From an uncultured Christensenellaceae bacterium (GTDB lineage Bacteria; Bacillota; Clostridia; Christensenellales; Aristaeellaceae): a stretch of DNA of 33,139 bases. The notes beneath the pieces were generated by a model that was not told the DNA's origin, searched no databases, and was given only the letters and a program-made list of their open reading frames with translations. This document shows positions 15,878-23,929 of this stretch, one piece after another (the first letter of the stretch is position 1; the number at the start of each line of letters is the position of its first letter). The stretch lies in assembly GCA_905236495.1 (NCBI GenBank), contig CAJOPV010000086.1, positions 1 to 33,139 of the forward strand, written 5' to 3'. The position numbers were made by a program, and so were the translations under genes.

Positions 15878-16651
15878 GTGCGCTTGACAGCCAAGGGCGT
15901 GGAAATCCATTACGAGCAAAGGGGCGCCGCGGGGCCGCAGGTGCTGCTTTTGCATGGCTGGGGCTGCACCTGCCATCATTTCGATCCCATCGTGAACGCC
16001 CTGGAAGGGGACTTTCGCCTGACCGCGCTGGATTTTCCCGCTCACGGGGAATCAGGCCGGCCCCCGGAACCCTGGGGCGTCGGGGAATTCGCGGCGTGCA
16101 CCCGGGATGCAATAAAACAGCTTGGCATTTCCCCCTGCGATATCATCGCCCATTCCTTTGGCGGGCGGGTGGCGCTTCAACTGGCGGCAAGCTGGCCCGA
16201 ACTGGTAAACCGCCTGGTGATCACCGGCGGGGCAGGCCTCAAAAAGCCCCAGACGGAGGAGCAGAAAAAGCGCAGCGCGGCCTACCAGAAAAAGAAGGCC
16301 CGGCTGCTGTCGCTGACCAAGCTGCCCGTCGTCGGCGCGGCGGCGGAAAAGGGGCTCAAGGCCCTGCAGCAAAAGTACGGGTCCCCGGATTACCTGGCGC
16401 TGGACGATGAAATGAAAAAGACCTTCGTCAAGGTGATCTCGGAGGATCTATCTCCCCTCCTGCCCACCATTCAGGCATCCACCCTCCTCGTCTGGGGCGA
16501 AAAGGATACGGAAACGCCGCTGTGGATGGGGCAGAAAATGGAGCGGGAAATCAAAGACGCGGGCTTGGTGGTCTTTGAAGGAGACGATCATTTCGCGTAT
16601 CTGCACCAGTGGCCCCGGTTCGTGCAGGTCCTGCGGGCGTTTTTGACGTAA
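15878..16651 (+). CDS. Alpha/beta-fold hydrolase
   Basis: This 257-residue protein has an alpha/beta hydrolase fold. The oxyanion segment is LLLHGWGCTCHHF (about 23-35). The nucleophile is the serine of IAHSFGGRV (about 90-98, in place of the classical G-x-S-x-G first Gly). The acid is in WGEKDTETP (about 208-216), and the His is in GDDHFAYLHQ (about 235-244). Substrate is unknown; esterase, lipase or C-C hydrolase activity is possible. The start is GTG at 15878, with GGGAGGG about 10 bases upstream. It is 16 bases ahead of the MurF-like ligase gene, so it is probably the first gene of that unit. A link to peptidoglycan work is only contextual. Confidence 0.82.
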   Translation: MRLTAKGVEIHYEQRGAAGPQVLLLHGWGCTCHHFDPIVNALEGDFRLTALDFPAHGESGRPPEPWGVGEFAACTRDAIKQLGISPCDIIAHSFGGRVALQLAASWPELVNRLVITGGAGLKKPQTEEQKKRSAAYQKKKARLLSLTKLPVVGAAAEKGLKALQQKYGSPDYLALDDEMKKTFVKVISEDLSPLLPTIQASTLLVWGEKDTETPLWMGQKMEREIKDAGLVVFEGDDHFAYLHQWPRFVQVLRAFLT

Positions 16652-16667
16652 AGGAGGCGAAGCGGCA

Positions 16668-18305
16668 TTGGATCATCTGATGTTATTCTGGCTTCCCTGC
16701 CTGTGCATGGCGGGGGGGATGCTGCTTGCCGCCCGGAGGCTGACCCATTACTTCCAGCTGGAAAGCTATCAGTTTTACGGCTATTTCAAAACGGTGCGCC
16801 GGCAATGGACCCGGGCCGTGCTGCCCTGCCTTGCTTTGGGGGGCGCCTACCTGGGGCTGTACGCCGCGCTGGTATTCGGCGTCGTCAATTTGGAGGAAAT
16901 CACCGAAAAATCAGGCTGGACGGCGGGAAAGACCGTGCTGGCGGCGTGCGTGTCCGCTTCGATGCTGGCCCTGGGCTGGGTGATCCGGCGCCTGGGCATG
17001 ATGAAGGCGGAAAAAAAGAAATTCGCCCTGACGGCCCGGATGAAGCGGCTGTACCTGGCTTTGGCGCTGGTGCTGGCCCTGTTGATCGTGATTGTGTTTT
17101 TCGCTGCGCGGCGGGAAACGGCGGGCGTTTGGGTCGCCGCTTCCGCGCTGGTTTTGCCCCTGACGGTGGCTTTGGCGGGGCTGCTGATCTGGCCCGTGGA
17201 AAGGCTCATCTTCCATTTATACTTCCGGGACGCGGAAAAGAAGCTGCTCAAAAACGAGCGCCTGATCCGCATCGGCATTACGGGCAGCTACGGAAAGACC
17301 AGCACCAAATTCATCCTGGCGGATATCCTGTCGCAGAAATACAACGTGCTGGCGACCCCGGCCTCCTTTAACACCCCCATGGGCGTTACAAGGATCATTC
17401 GGGAGCGGCTGACCCCCGCCCATCAGGTGTTCATCGGCGAAATGGGAGCCAGGCACGTGGGGGAGATCAAGGAGCTTTCCCGCCTGGTGCACCCCCAGAT
17501 CGGCATTCTGACCGCCGTGGGGCCCCAGCATTTGGACACCTTCAAGACCCTGGAGCGCATCAAAAAAACCAAGTATGAGCTCATCGAGGCCCTGCCGGAG
17601 GACGGGCTGTCCGTGTTCCTGGATGACGGGGACATCGTGACGGGCCTGTATCAGAAGACCGGGAAGGCCCGGCTGCTGGCTGGCAGGGAAGGGGCCGACG
17701 CCTGGGCGGAGGACGTATCCGTATCCCCTCAGGGCAGCCACTTCACCCTGCGCCTCAAGGGCTGGGAGCCTATTTCCTGCCAGACGGCGCTGCTGGGGGA
17801 GCATAACATCCGCAACATCCTGGTATGCGCCCTGGTGGCGAAATACTTAAATCTTTCCCCGGAGCAGATCCGCCGGGGCATTCAGAACCTGAAGCCCGTG
17901 GAGCATCGGCTGCAATTGCTGAAGACAGGGGGCGGCGTCACCGTCATTGACGACGCCTTCAACACCAATCCCCGGTCCAGCAAAGAGGCGCTGAAGGTGC
18001 TTTCCTCCTTCCCGGAAAGGCGGATCATCGTGACCCCGGGGATGGTGGAGCTGGGGGAGGACGAAAGCCGGTATAACGAGGAATTCGGACGGGCCATGGC
18101 GGGAAAAGCGGATATCGCCGTGCTGGTGGGAAGGAAGCATACGGCGCCCATCAGAAAGGGCCTGACGGAAGCGGGCTTCCCGGCGGACCGTATCTATACC
18201 GTCGGCAGCCTGCAGGAGGCGGTGACCACCGTGAACGGCCTGATCCGTCCCGGGGATACCGTCATGTATGAAAACGACCTGCCCGACCATTACAGCGAGC
18301 AGTAA
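16668..18305 (+). CDS. Membrane-anchored MurF-like Mur ligase
   Basis: This 545-residue protein joins a membrane domain to a Mur ligase. Five hydrophobic segments lie at about 4-22, 49-72, 86-106, 127-147 and 154-176. The ligase begins near 200: P-loop GITGSYGKTSTK (about 203-214), GEMGARHVGEI, the GPQHLD histidine motif, GEHNIRNIL, EHRLQ and DDAFNTNPRSS, which resembles the MurF D-x-Y-N-A-N-P-x-S motif. MurF adds D-Ala-D-Ala to UDP-MurNAc-tripeptide. Standard MurF is soluble and about 450 residues, so the membrane extension is unusual. The TTG at 16668 has AAAGGAGG 10 bases upstream. ddl and alr follow within 20 bases each. It may be the main MurF or a paralogue acting on a lipid-linked substrate. 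Confidence 0.85.
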   Translation: MDHLMLFWLPCLCMAGGMLLAARRLTHYFQLESYQFYGYFKTVRRQWTRAVLPCLALGGAYLGLYAALVFGVVNLEEITEKSGWTAGKTVLAACVSASMLALGWVIRRLGMMKAEKKKFALTARMKRLYLALALVLALLIVIVFFAARRETAGVWVAASALVLPLTVALAGLLIWPVERLIFHLYFRDAEKKLLKNERLIRIGITGSYGKTSTKFILADILSQKYNVLATPASFNTPMGVTRIIRERLTPAHQVFIGEMGARHVGEIKELSRLVHPQIGILTAVGPQHLDTFKTLERIKKTKYELIEALPEDGLSVFLDDGDIVTGLYQKTGKARLLAGREGADAWAEDVSVSPQGSHFTLRLKGWEPISCQTALLGEHNIRNILVCALVAKYLNLSPEQIRRGIQNLKPVEHRLQLLKTGGGVTVIDDAFNTNPRSSKEALKVLSSFPERRIIVTPGMVELGEDESRYNEEFGRAMAGKADIAVLVGRKHTAPIRKGLTEAGFPADRIYTVGSLQEAVTTVNGLIRPGDTVMYENDLPDHYSEQ

Positions 18306-18317
18306 AGGGAGGACGAA

Positions 18318-19529
18318 ATGAGCAAGATTCAGCTGGGCGTTATTTTCGGCAGCCGCACCTGCGAGCATGAGGTAGCCATCATCAGCGCGGTGCAGCTGAT
18401 GCGCAACGTGAACCGGGAGCGCTATGACGTGATCCCCATTTACATCAGCCAGAAAGGCGAATGGTTCACCGGGGACGCGCTGCTGGATATCAACACCTAC
18501 ACCCCCTTCGATCCCTTCAGAAAGGGCATTTTGCCCGTGCATCTGGATTTGACCGCCGGAAGCGGCGCGCTGATGCATTATGTGCCCCCCAAGGGCTTGC
18601 TGGGCGGCGGGAAGGAAGAAGTGGTGGCCCGGCTGGACGTGGCGATCCCCGTGATGCACGGGCTGCACGGGGAGGATGGCTCCGTCCAGGGCCTGCTGGA
18701 GCTGGCGGGCATCCCCTATGCATCCACCGGCATCACCGGCTCCGCCGTGGGAATGGATAAGATCACCATGAAGCGGTTTTTCCGGGGCTGCGGCTTCCCT
18801 GTGCTGCCGGACTGCGATTTGACCCGCACCCAGTTTGAGCACGACACCGACGCCGCCATGGACAAAGTGGAAAAGGCGCTGGGCTATCCCGTGTTCGTCA
18901 AGCCCGCGTGCCTGGGCTCCTCCATCGGGGTCAGCCGGGCGGACGACCGCACCTCTCTCCGGGAGGCGCTGACGCTGGCCTTTTCCTACGATCGGCGGGT
19001 GCTGGTCGAAAAGGGGCTGGACCGGCCCATCGAAGTCAACTGCTCCGTGCTGGGGTACGACGGGGAGAGAAAGGCCTCCGTGCTGGAAATGCCCAACAGC
19101 GGCGCCGGATTCCTGGATTTTTCGGAAAAATATCTGGCGGGCAGCGGCGGCAGCAAGGGCATGGCGAGCTTGAAGCGCATCGTGCCGGCCCCCATCGGGG
19201 AGGAATTGACGCAGGAGCTGCAGGCCCTTTCCCTGCGCATCTTTGACGCCATGGACTGCAAGGGCGTGGTGCGCATCGATTACATGCTGGACAGAAACAG
19301 CGACGATTACTTCATCACCGAGATCAACACCATCCCCGGCTCCCTGGCCTATTCCCTGTGGGCGGAAAGCGGCATCAAGTACGGCGCGCTCATCGATCAG
19401 ATGGTGAGCTGCGCCTTCAGGGCCCAGGAGGAAAAGGACCGCAATTCCTTCGCCTTCACCTCCGATATCCTGTCCGGCGTGCAGCTGGGCGGGAAAACGG
19501 GCAAAATGGGCGGCAAAATGAAATTCTGA
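18318..19529 (+). CDS. ddl: D-alanine--D-alanine ligase
   Basis: Ddl joins two D-Ala using ATP to make the dipeptide that MurF adds to the peptidoglycan precursor. The 403-residue protein is an ATP-grasp ligase: SRTCEHEVAIISA at 12-24 with Glu16, VKPACLGSSIGVS (about 194-206), and the C-terminal metal-binding EINTIPGSLAYSLW (about 335-348). SRTCEHE and the roughly 40-residue C-terminal extension are clostridial-type variants of the usual GGRSxEHE and about 350-residue form. D-Ala-D-Lac or D-Ala-D-Ser specificity is possible but nothing clearly indicates it. GGGAGG lies upstream of the ATG. It sits between the MurF-like ligase and alr, 12 and 18 bases away. Confidence 0.93.
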   Translation: MSKIQLGVIFGSRTCEHEVAIISAVQLMRNVNRERYDVIPIYISQKGEWFTGDALLDINTYTPFDPFRKGILPVHLDLTAGSGALMHYVPPKGLLGGGKEEVVARLDVAIPVMHGLHGEDGSVQGLLELAGIPYASTGITGSAVGMDKITMKRFFRGCGFPVLPDCDLTRTQFEHDTDAAMDKVEKALGYPVFVKPACLGSSIGVSRADDRTSLREALTLAFSYDRRVLVEKGLDRPIEVNCSVLGYDGERKASVLEMPNSGAGFLDFSEKYLAGSGGSKGMASLKRIVPAPIGEELTQELQALSLRIFDAMDCKGVVRIDYMLDRNSDDYFITEINTIPGSLAYSLWAESGIKYGALIDQMVSCAFRAQEEKDRNSFAFTSDILSGVQLGGKTGKMGGKMKF

Positions 19530-19547
19530 TTTTCCGGGAGGCATACT

Positions 19548-20669
19548 TTGCAGTATCGCGGCACGTACATCCGGGTGGATTTAAGCGCCATCGCGGAGAA
19601 CGCCCGGGCGCTCCGGGCGGCTATCGGGCCAACGCCCCACATGCTGGCGGTGGTAAAGGCCAACGCCTACGGCCACGGCCTGGTGCCGGTGGCGAAGGCC
19701 GCCCTGAGCAGCGGGGCGGACTGGCTGGGGGTGGCGATCCCCGAGGAAGGGGAGGCCCTGCGGCAATCGGGCATCCAAGCCCCCATCCTGGTGCTGGGCG
19801 CGGTGAACGAAAAAGGCGCCCGGGCCAGCGTGCGCTTCGGCTTGACCCAGGCGGTGTTCGACCGGGAACGGGTGCGGTATCTGGAACGGGCGGCTTCGGA
19901 CCTGAACGAAATGGCCCGGGTGCATCTTAAGTGCGATACGGGCATGGGCCGCATCGGGGTCAGGACCCGGGAAGAGCTGACGGGGGTGCTGAAGGAGATC
20001 GAGCGCTGCCCCCACGTGCTGCTCACCGGCGCCTTCACCCACATGGCGGACGCTGACGGGGAGGAAGCGGATTATTCCCTTTCCCAGATCCGAAAATTTG
20101 ACGAGATGCGGGCTCTTTTGCCGGAGGGCATTATCTGTCACGCCGCTGCCAGCGCCGCGGCAGTCAGGTATCCTCAGGCCCGGTATCAGATGGTGCGGCA
20201 GGGCATTTCCCTGTACGGCTGCGCCCCGGTGCCGGGCACGCCCCCGGTGCGCCCCGCCCTTTCCTGGCATACGGAGATCGCCTATGTGAAAACCGTTCCC
20301 GCCGGGGCCTGCGTCAGCTACGGCTGCACCTGGCAGGCGGAGAGGGAAACCCGGGTGGCGACGCTGCCCGTAGGCTACGGGGACGGGTATCACCGGGCTC
20401 TGTCCGGCAAAGCCCAGGTGCTCATCGGCGGGCGGCGCTGCCCGGTGATCGGGCGGGTGTGCATGGATCAGATCATGGCGGACGTAACGGCCCTGCCCCC
20501 GGAGGATTGCCAGATCGGCGCGCCGGTGGTATTATTGGGAAGACAGGGACAGGAAGAGATCCCGGCGGAGGAACTGGCGGCCTGGGCGGGCACCATCAGC
20601 TATGAGATGCTCCTGGCGGCAACGGCCCGGGTCCCCATCCTGTATGACGGCGAAACGGAAGCGGAATAA
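19548..20669 (+). CDS. alr: Alanine racemase
   Basis: Alr interconverts L- and D-alanine with PLP, supplying Ddl. The 373-residue protein is typical in length. The PLP lysine is Lys37 in AVVKANAYGHG. The opposing catalytic tyrosine is Tyr258 in CVSYGCTW. GRVCMDQIMADV and the segment CDTGMGRIGV are further family motifs. The start is a TTG at 19548 with GGGAGG six bases upstream; translation gives MQYRGTYIRVDLSAI, the expected family N-terminus. With ddl and the MurF-like gene immediately upstream, three steps of the D-Ala branch are encoded together. Confidence 0.95.
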   Translation: MQYRGTYIRVDLSAIAENARALRAAIGPTPHMLAVVKANAYGHGLVPVAKAALSSGADWLGVAIPEEGEALRQSGIQAPILVLGAVNEKGARASVRFGLTQAVFDRERVRYLERAASDLNEMARVHLKCDTGMGRIGVRTREELTGVLKEIERCPHVLLTGAFTHMADADGEEADYSLSQIRKFDEMRALLPEGIICHAAASAAAVRYPQARYQMVRQGISLYGCAPVPGTPPVRPALSWHTEIAYVKTVPAGACVSYGCTWQAERETRVATLPVGYGDGYHRALSGKAQVLIGGRRCPVIGRVCMDQIMADVTALPPEDCQIGAPVVLLGRQGQEEIPAEELAAWAGTISYEMLLAATARVPILYDGETEAE

Positions 20670-20688
20670 ACCCGGACGGGGGTAGGAT

Positions 20689-21483
20689 ATGCAAAGCAAG
20701 AAAGCGCAGAAGAAACTGGTCTATAAGCCCTACATAAAAGGCGCCTGGCTTTCCGGCAGCGCGGCGCTGCGGGGCCTTCGCATCCTGGCGTATTATGCGG
20801 CCTTTGCGGTGGCGTATGTGATGATGGGGATCATGCTGAATTTCGGCAGCCCCATCCTGCGGTGGCTGGTGAATATGCTGGTGGTGGCGGTGTGCTTTAT
20901 GATCCTGTTTTCCGCAGGCTCCCGGGACGGAGAAAGCGAAGTGACGCTGGGCGAGATCGCCTACGCCCATGAGGAAGCGGGGCAGCAGGTGACAAAAGAG
21001 GAAAAGGACCGCTGCTATCATCCCCTGAAGGGGTGGGTCACCTTCCTGTGCGCGGCGGCGGTGCTGTGGCTTTTGACGGTGCCCCACGCCCTGACCGCCC
21101 AGCCCCAGACCTACGCCCTGCAAGCCCTGCCCAGCTGGGTGGGCACCTTCCGCGGGCATGAGGAGCTCACCGTACCGCTGAGCTATTACGAGCAGACCGC
21201 CGGCATCACGGTGCGGGATATCCTGCACCTGATCGTGCGCATTTTGATCTTTCCCTTCTCCAACGCCGTGAGCACCCGCAGCGTGGAAGGCGTTCTGACC
21301 ATGGATCGGCTGAGCCCGCTGCTGGTTTTGATCCCCGCCCTGGGCTATCCCATCGGGTATCTCACCGGGCCCCGGACAAGGGCCTCGGTGCATGGGGACA
21401 TCAGCGCCAATCAGCGCCGCCGGCAGCGGAAGGAAAAGAAAGCCCGGCAAGCCCGGACGGAAAAGAAAAACGAGCTGATTTGA
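20689..21483 (+). CDS. Uncharacterised multi-pass membrane protein
   Basis: I do not recognise this 264-residue protein. It has a basic N-terminus and about five hydrophobic segments, at roughly 28-50, 56-76, 115-133, 175-195 and 207-225. A charged loop of about 78-112 and a hydrophilic, possibly external, loop of about 135-172 separate them. The C-terminal tail (about 237-262) is very rich in Lys and Arg, so it probably lies in the cytoplasm. GGGGGTAGG precedes the ATG. It stands between alr and rsmD, with a single base to the rsmD start, so it is co-expressed with cell-wall and translation genes. No enzymatic motif was seen. Confidence 0.75.
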   Translation: MQSKKAQKKLVYKPYIKGAWLSGSAALRGLRILAYYAAFAVAYVMMGIMLNFGSPILRWLVNMLVVAVCFMILFSAGSRDGESEVTLGEIAYAHEEAGQQVTKEEKDRCYHPLKGWVTFLCAAAVLWLLTVPHALTAQPQTYALQALPSWVGTFRGHEELTVPLSYYEQTAGITVRDILHLIVRILIFPFSNAVSTRSVEGVLTMDRLSPLLVLIPALGYPIGYLTGPRTRASVHGDISANQRRRQRKEKKARQARTEKKNELI

Positions 21484-21484
21484 C

Positions 21485-22039
21485 ATGCGGATCATTGCGG
21501 GAGACATGGGCTCCAGACGCCTGAAAACCCCGGCGGGCACGGATACCCGGCCCACGGCGGATCGGGTGAAGGAAGCGCTGTTCAGCATTTTAGGCGCCAG
21601 GGTCTATGGCGCCCGGGTGCTGGATCTGTACGCAGGCAGCGGCGCCCTGGCCCTGGAGGCCCTGAGCCGGGGGGCGGCGGAGGCCGTTTTGTGCGATAAG
21701 AGCCGGGAAGCCTGCCGGGTGATCCGAGAGAACATCGAAAGCCTGGGCTGCCAGAGCAGAGCGCGGCTTTTGCCCATGCAGGATACGCTGGCCCTGAACG
21801 CCCTGCAAAAGGAGGGACAGGCCTTCAGCCTTGTGTTCCTGGACCCGCCCTATCGCATGGATACGGCCCCCATATGCGCCCTTCTTGCGGAATATGGGCT
21901 CGTTGGGGCAGGAGGACTGGTCGTGGTGGAGCACAGCCGGGAAACGCCCCCTGAAATTGCGCTGCCTCTGAAGCTTGACGACCGGCGGGAGTACGGCGTG
22001 ACGGGCCTGAGCTTTTATCATCTGGAGGAAGAAGCATGA
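21485..22039 (+). CDS. rsmD: 16S rRNA (guanine-966-N2)-methyltransferase RsmD
   Basis: RsmD methylates G966 of 16S rRNA in the small subunit. The 184-residue protein has the family start MRIIAGDMGSRRLKTP and TRPTADRVKEALFSIL (about 21-36). The SAM-binding motif is LDLYAGSGALALEALSRGA (about 46-64), and the catalytic DPPY is in VFLDPPY (about 117-123). It starts one base after the preceding stop and its own stop overlaps the coaD start as ATGA. rsmD followed by coaD is a common bacterial order, which supports both calls. Confidence 0.94.
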   Translation: MRIIAGDMGSRRLKTPAGTDTRPTADRVKEALFSILGARVYGARVLDLYAGSGALALEALSRGAAEAVLCDKSREACRVIRENIESLGCQSRARLLPMQDTLALNALQKEGQAFSLVFLDPPYRMDTAPICALLAEYGLVGAGGLVVVEHSRETPPEIALPLKLDDRREYGVTGLSFYHLEEEA

Positions 22040-22545
22040 AAGAATCGGTGTGCCTGTATCCCGGCAGCTTTGACCCGGTGACCCTGGGGCACATGGATGT
22101 GATCCGCAGGGCCGCCAAGATCTTTGACCGGGTGGTGGTGGGCGTACTGCACAACCCGGAAAAACAGGGCCTGTTTTCGGTGGAGCAGCGGGTGAAGATG
22201 CTTCGTGAAGCCTGCAAAACCATCCCCCAGGCCGAGGTGATCGCCTACGGGGGGCTGCTGGCCCAGCTTACGAAGGAGCAGGGGATTACGGTTGTGATCC
22301 GGGGATTGCGGGGCGTAAGCGACCTGGAAAGCGAAACCGCCATGGCCCGGATCAACGGGCAATTGAACCCGGGGCTGGAGACGCTGTTCCTGCCCGCCGA
22401 TCCCGCCTTCCGGGAGATCAGCGCCAGCATGGTGCGGCAGCTGCTGGCCTTTGGAGCGGACCTTGCGCCCTACGTTCCCCGGGCGGTCATCAAAGAAATC
22501 AATAAATCTTTTCCAAATAAGCATCAAAAGACAAGGGAGGATTGA
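22036..22545 (+). CDS. coaD: Phosphopantetheine adenylyltransferase
   Basis: CoaD (PPAT) makes dephospho-CoA from phosphopantetheine and ATP, the fourth step of CoA synthesis. The 169-residue protein has the nucleotidyltransferase start YPGSFDPVTLGHMDVI (8-23), including the TxGH form of the HxGH motif. VIRGLRGVSDLESE (about 87-100) and EISASMVRQLLAFGADLAPYVP (about 128-149) are also characteristic. The ATG overlaps the rsmD stop, with GGAGGAAG just upstream. CoA supplies the phosphopantetheine for ACP, encoded elsewhere in the window. Confidence 0.95.
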   Translation: MKESVCLYPGSFDPVTLGHMDVIRRAAKIFDRVVVGVLHNPEKQGLFSVEQRVKMLREACKTIPQAEVIAYGGLLAQLTKEQGITVVIRGLRGVSDLESETAMARINGQLNPGLETLFLPADPAFREISASMVRQLLAFGADLAPYVPRAVIKEINKSFPNKHQKTRED

Positions 22546-22547
22546 AC

Positions 22548-23183
22548 ATGTCAGGCAAGGATCTATCCGTTTTCGATCACCTGGATAAGCTGGAGCTGAT
22601 GGTGGAAAACGCCAAGACCATCCCGCTGTACGGGCGCATCATGCTGGAAAGGGAGGAATGCACCGCCCTGGTGCGCCGCATCCGGGACAGCATCCCCGCT
22701 GATCTGCAGTCCGCCAAGGAACTGCTGGCGATGGAAAGCCAGATCATTTCCGAAAGCCGCAGGCAGGCGGAAGCCGCGCTGAAGGAGGCCAGCACCTCCG
22801 CCCGGCAGACGGTTGACAGCGCCAACAGCCAGGCCAACGCCACCCTGTCCGACGCCCAGACCCGGGCCAACGCCACCCTACAGAGCGCGGCTGACCAGGC
22901 CAACGCCATGGTGGCGGACGCCCAGAACCGGGTCAACGCCATGATCGCCGACGCCCAGGCCCGGGCCCAGCAGATGGTGGCGGAGAGCGAGATCGTGGCC
23001 CGCGCCCAGACCCAGGCCCAGGATATGCTGGACAGTGCCCGCCGGGAGTGCGACGCTTATTCCGCCCAGGCGCGGGAGGGCGTCAACGCCCTCATGGAAC
23101 AGGCGGACGATGGCCTGGCCCGGCAGCTGGACGCCCTGCGCGCCTTGAGGCAGGATCTTTCGGCGGGACAGCGGCCTGATTGA
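22548..23183 (+). CDS. Coiled-coil protein with hendecad repeats, downstream of coaD (function unknown)
   Basis: This 211-residue protein is an Ala/Gln-rich helical protein, similar in style to proteins often labelled ATP synthase B-like or DivIVA-like that follow coaD in Clostridia. Residues 10-60 may form a small head (VFDHLDKLELMVENAKTIPL). From 72 to 148 it has seven in-register 11-residue units with the pattern x-x-A-x-A-x-(L/V/M)-x-x-A-x. A further helix extends to about 205. No transmembrane segment and no Walker motif are seen, so it is not an ATPase by sequence. The ATG at 22548 has GGGAGG 8 bases upstream; it begins 2 bases after the coaD stop. A scaffold or cell-division role like DivIVA is a guess. 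Confidence 0.75.
   Translation: MSGKDLSVFDHLDKLELMVENAKTIPLYGRIMLEREECTALVRRIRDSIPADLQSAKELLAMESQIISESRRQAEAALKEASTSARQTVDSANSQANATLSDAQTRANATLQSAADQANAMVADAQNRVNAMIADAQARAQQMVAESEIVARAQTQAQDMLDSARRECDAYSAQAREGVNALMEQADDGLARQLDALRALRQDLSAGQRPD
22761..22991 (+). repeat. 33-base tandem units encoding hendecad repeats
   Basis: Seven imperfect 33-base units encode residues 72-148 of the coiled-coil protein. Four successive units read SQANATLSDAQ, TRANATLQSAA, DQANAMVADAQ and NRVNAMIADAQ. The DNA is similar as well (caggccaacgcca is reused), suggesting internal duplication. Confidence 0.8.
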
Positions 23184-23232
23184 GATAAGCTGAAAAGAAA
23201 CGAAGAAGCGGACGTGAAATTTAAAAAACCGC

Positions 23233-23261
23233 TTGACACGGGGCAGCCGGATGGATATACT
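23233..23261 (+). promoter_or_regulatory. Promoter of rpmH-rnpA-yidD-yidC-jag
   Basis: TTGACA (23233-23238), a 17-base spacer and TATACT (23256-23261) form the promoter; an overlapping TATAAT begins at 23261. An inverted repeat, AAGCGG (23206-23211) and CCGCTT (23229-23234), overlaps the -35 box and could be an operator, but it is short. I saw no DnaA-box cluster in 23184-23347. Confidence 0.82.
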
Positions 23262-23304
23262 ATAATGGCTGTTTTGTGGTGCTATGGCTCAAAACGCATC
23301 AATC

Positions 23305-23321
23305 CATGCCTTGAGGGCATG
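23305..23321 (+). promoter_or_regulatory. Small hairpin in the rpmH leader
   Basis: CATGCC (23305-23310), a TTGAG loop and GGCATG (23316-23321) form a 6-bp stem, nine bases before the rpmH ribosome site. It has no U-run. It may affect rpmH translation, but the evidence is only the pairing. Confidence 0.35.
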
Positions 23322-23347
23322 TGCAATTAGAAGGAGTTGTTGCCGTT

Positions 23348-23482
23348 ATGAAACGTACTTTTCAGCCCAAGAAGCGCCAGCGCAATAAGGTGCACGGCTT
23401 CCGTGCCCGCATGAGCACGAAAAACGGCCGCCGGGTGCTTTCCCGCCGCCGGAACCGGGGCCGCAAGGAGCTGACGGTCTGA
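23348..23482 (+). CDS. rpmH: 50S ribosomal protein L34
   Basis: L34 is a 44-residue, very basic ribosomal protein. The sequence starts MKRTFQPKKRQRNKVHGF and ends NRGRKELTV, matching the family end to end. AAGGAG lies upstream of the ATG at 23348. rpmH directly before rnpA is one of the most conserved bacterial gene pairs. A promoter stands 87 bases upstream of the start. Confidence 0.97.
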   Translation: MKRTFQPKKRQRNKVHGFRARMSTKNGRRVLSRRRNRGRKELTV

Positions 23483-23514
23483 TCCCAGCTCCCGGTCTTT
23501 CTTGCCTGGCTTAG

Positions 23515-23562
23515 CCCGCCCCCGACGCTTGCCAACGCGCATGGACCCGTGGGGCGGGTTTT
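23515..23562 (+). terminator. Terminator-like structure between rpmH and rnpA
   Basis: CCCGCCCC (23515-23522) can pair with GGGGCGGG (23551-23558) across a 28-base loop, followed by TTTTGCTTT. The long loop weakens the case. It could reduce transcription into rnpA, giving more L34 than RNase P protein. Confidence 0.45.
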
Positions 23563-23590
23563 GCTTTGAAGGCGGAAAGAGGGAAGCGGC

Positions 23591-23929
23591 ATGGAAAAGC
23601 AGCATCGGCTTCGGAAAAACGGGCAGTTCCGCTACGTGTATCGGAAGGGGAAAGGGGCCGCCTGCCGGGAAATGGCGGTGGGCTTCGTCCGGGGGCCCAA
23701 AATACTGGCGGGGTTCGCGGTGAGCAAAAAGATCGGCAACGCCGTGACCCGAAACAAAGTGAAGCGCAGGCTGCGGGAGGCGTTTCGGGCGCAGATGCCC
23801 TTCCTCAAAACGGGCCTGTACGTCGTCACCGCCAGGGAAGCGGCGGCCCAGGCCGATTTTTCCAGGCTTTCCGCATCCCTCCGTTACCTGCTGAAAAAGC
23901 AAGGGCTGTATCGGGAAGAAAGCAAATGA
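23591..23929 (+). CDS. rnpA: Ribonuclease P protein component
   Basis: RnpA is the protein subunit of RNase P, which matures tRNA 5' ends with the RnpB RNA. The 112-residue protein begins MEKQHRLRKNGQFRYVYRKG. It carries the RNR motif KIGNAVTRNKVKRRLREAF (about 46-64) and other conserved basic residues. A purine-rich AAGAGGG precedes the ATG. It lies between rpmH and yidD, and overlaps yidD by the ATGA arrangement. Confidence 0.95.
   Translation: MEKQHRLRKNGQFRYVYRKGKGAACREMAVGFVRGPKILAGFAVSKKIGNAVTRNKVKRRLREAFRAQMPFLKTGLYVVTAREAAAQADFSRLSASLRYLLKKQGLYREESK

Noticed and set aside
17847..19544. A 565-codon open frame on the minus strand
   Set aside because: It is antisense to the MurF-like gene and ddl, whose protein motifs are clear. 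The translated product resembles no family.
22548..23183. ATPase or ATP synthase subunit b annotation for the coiled-coil protein
   Set aside because: No Walker motif and no N-terminal membrane segment are present. The resemblance is due only to the Ala-rich helix.
23184..23347. Chromosome origin next to rpmH
   Set aside because: No cluster of DnaA boxes (TTATCCACA or its complement) is present in the gap, and dnaA is not adjacent.
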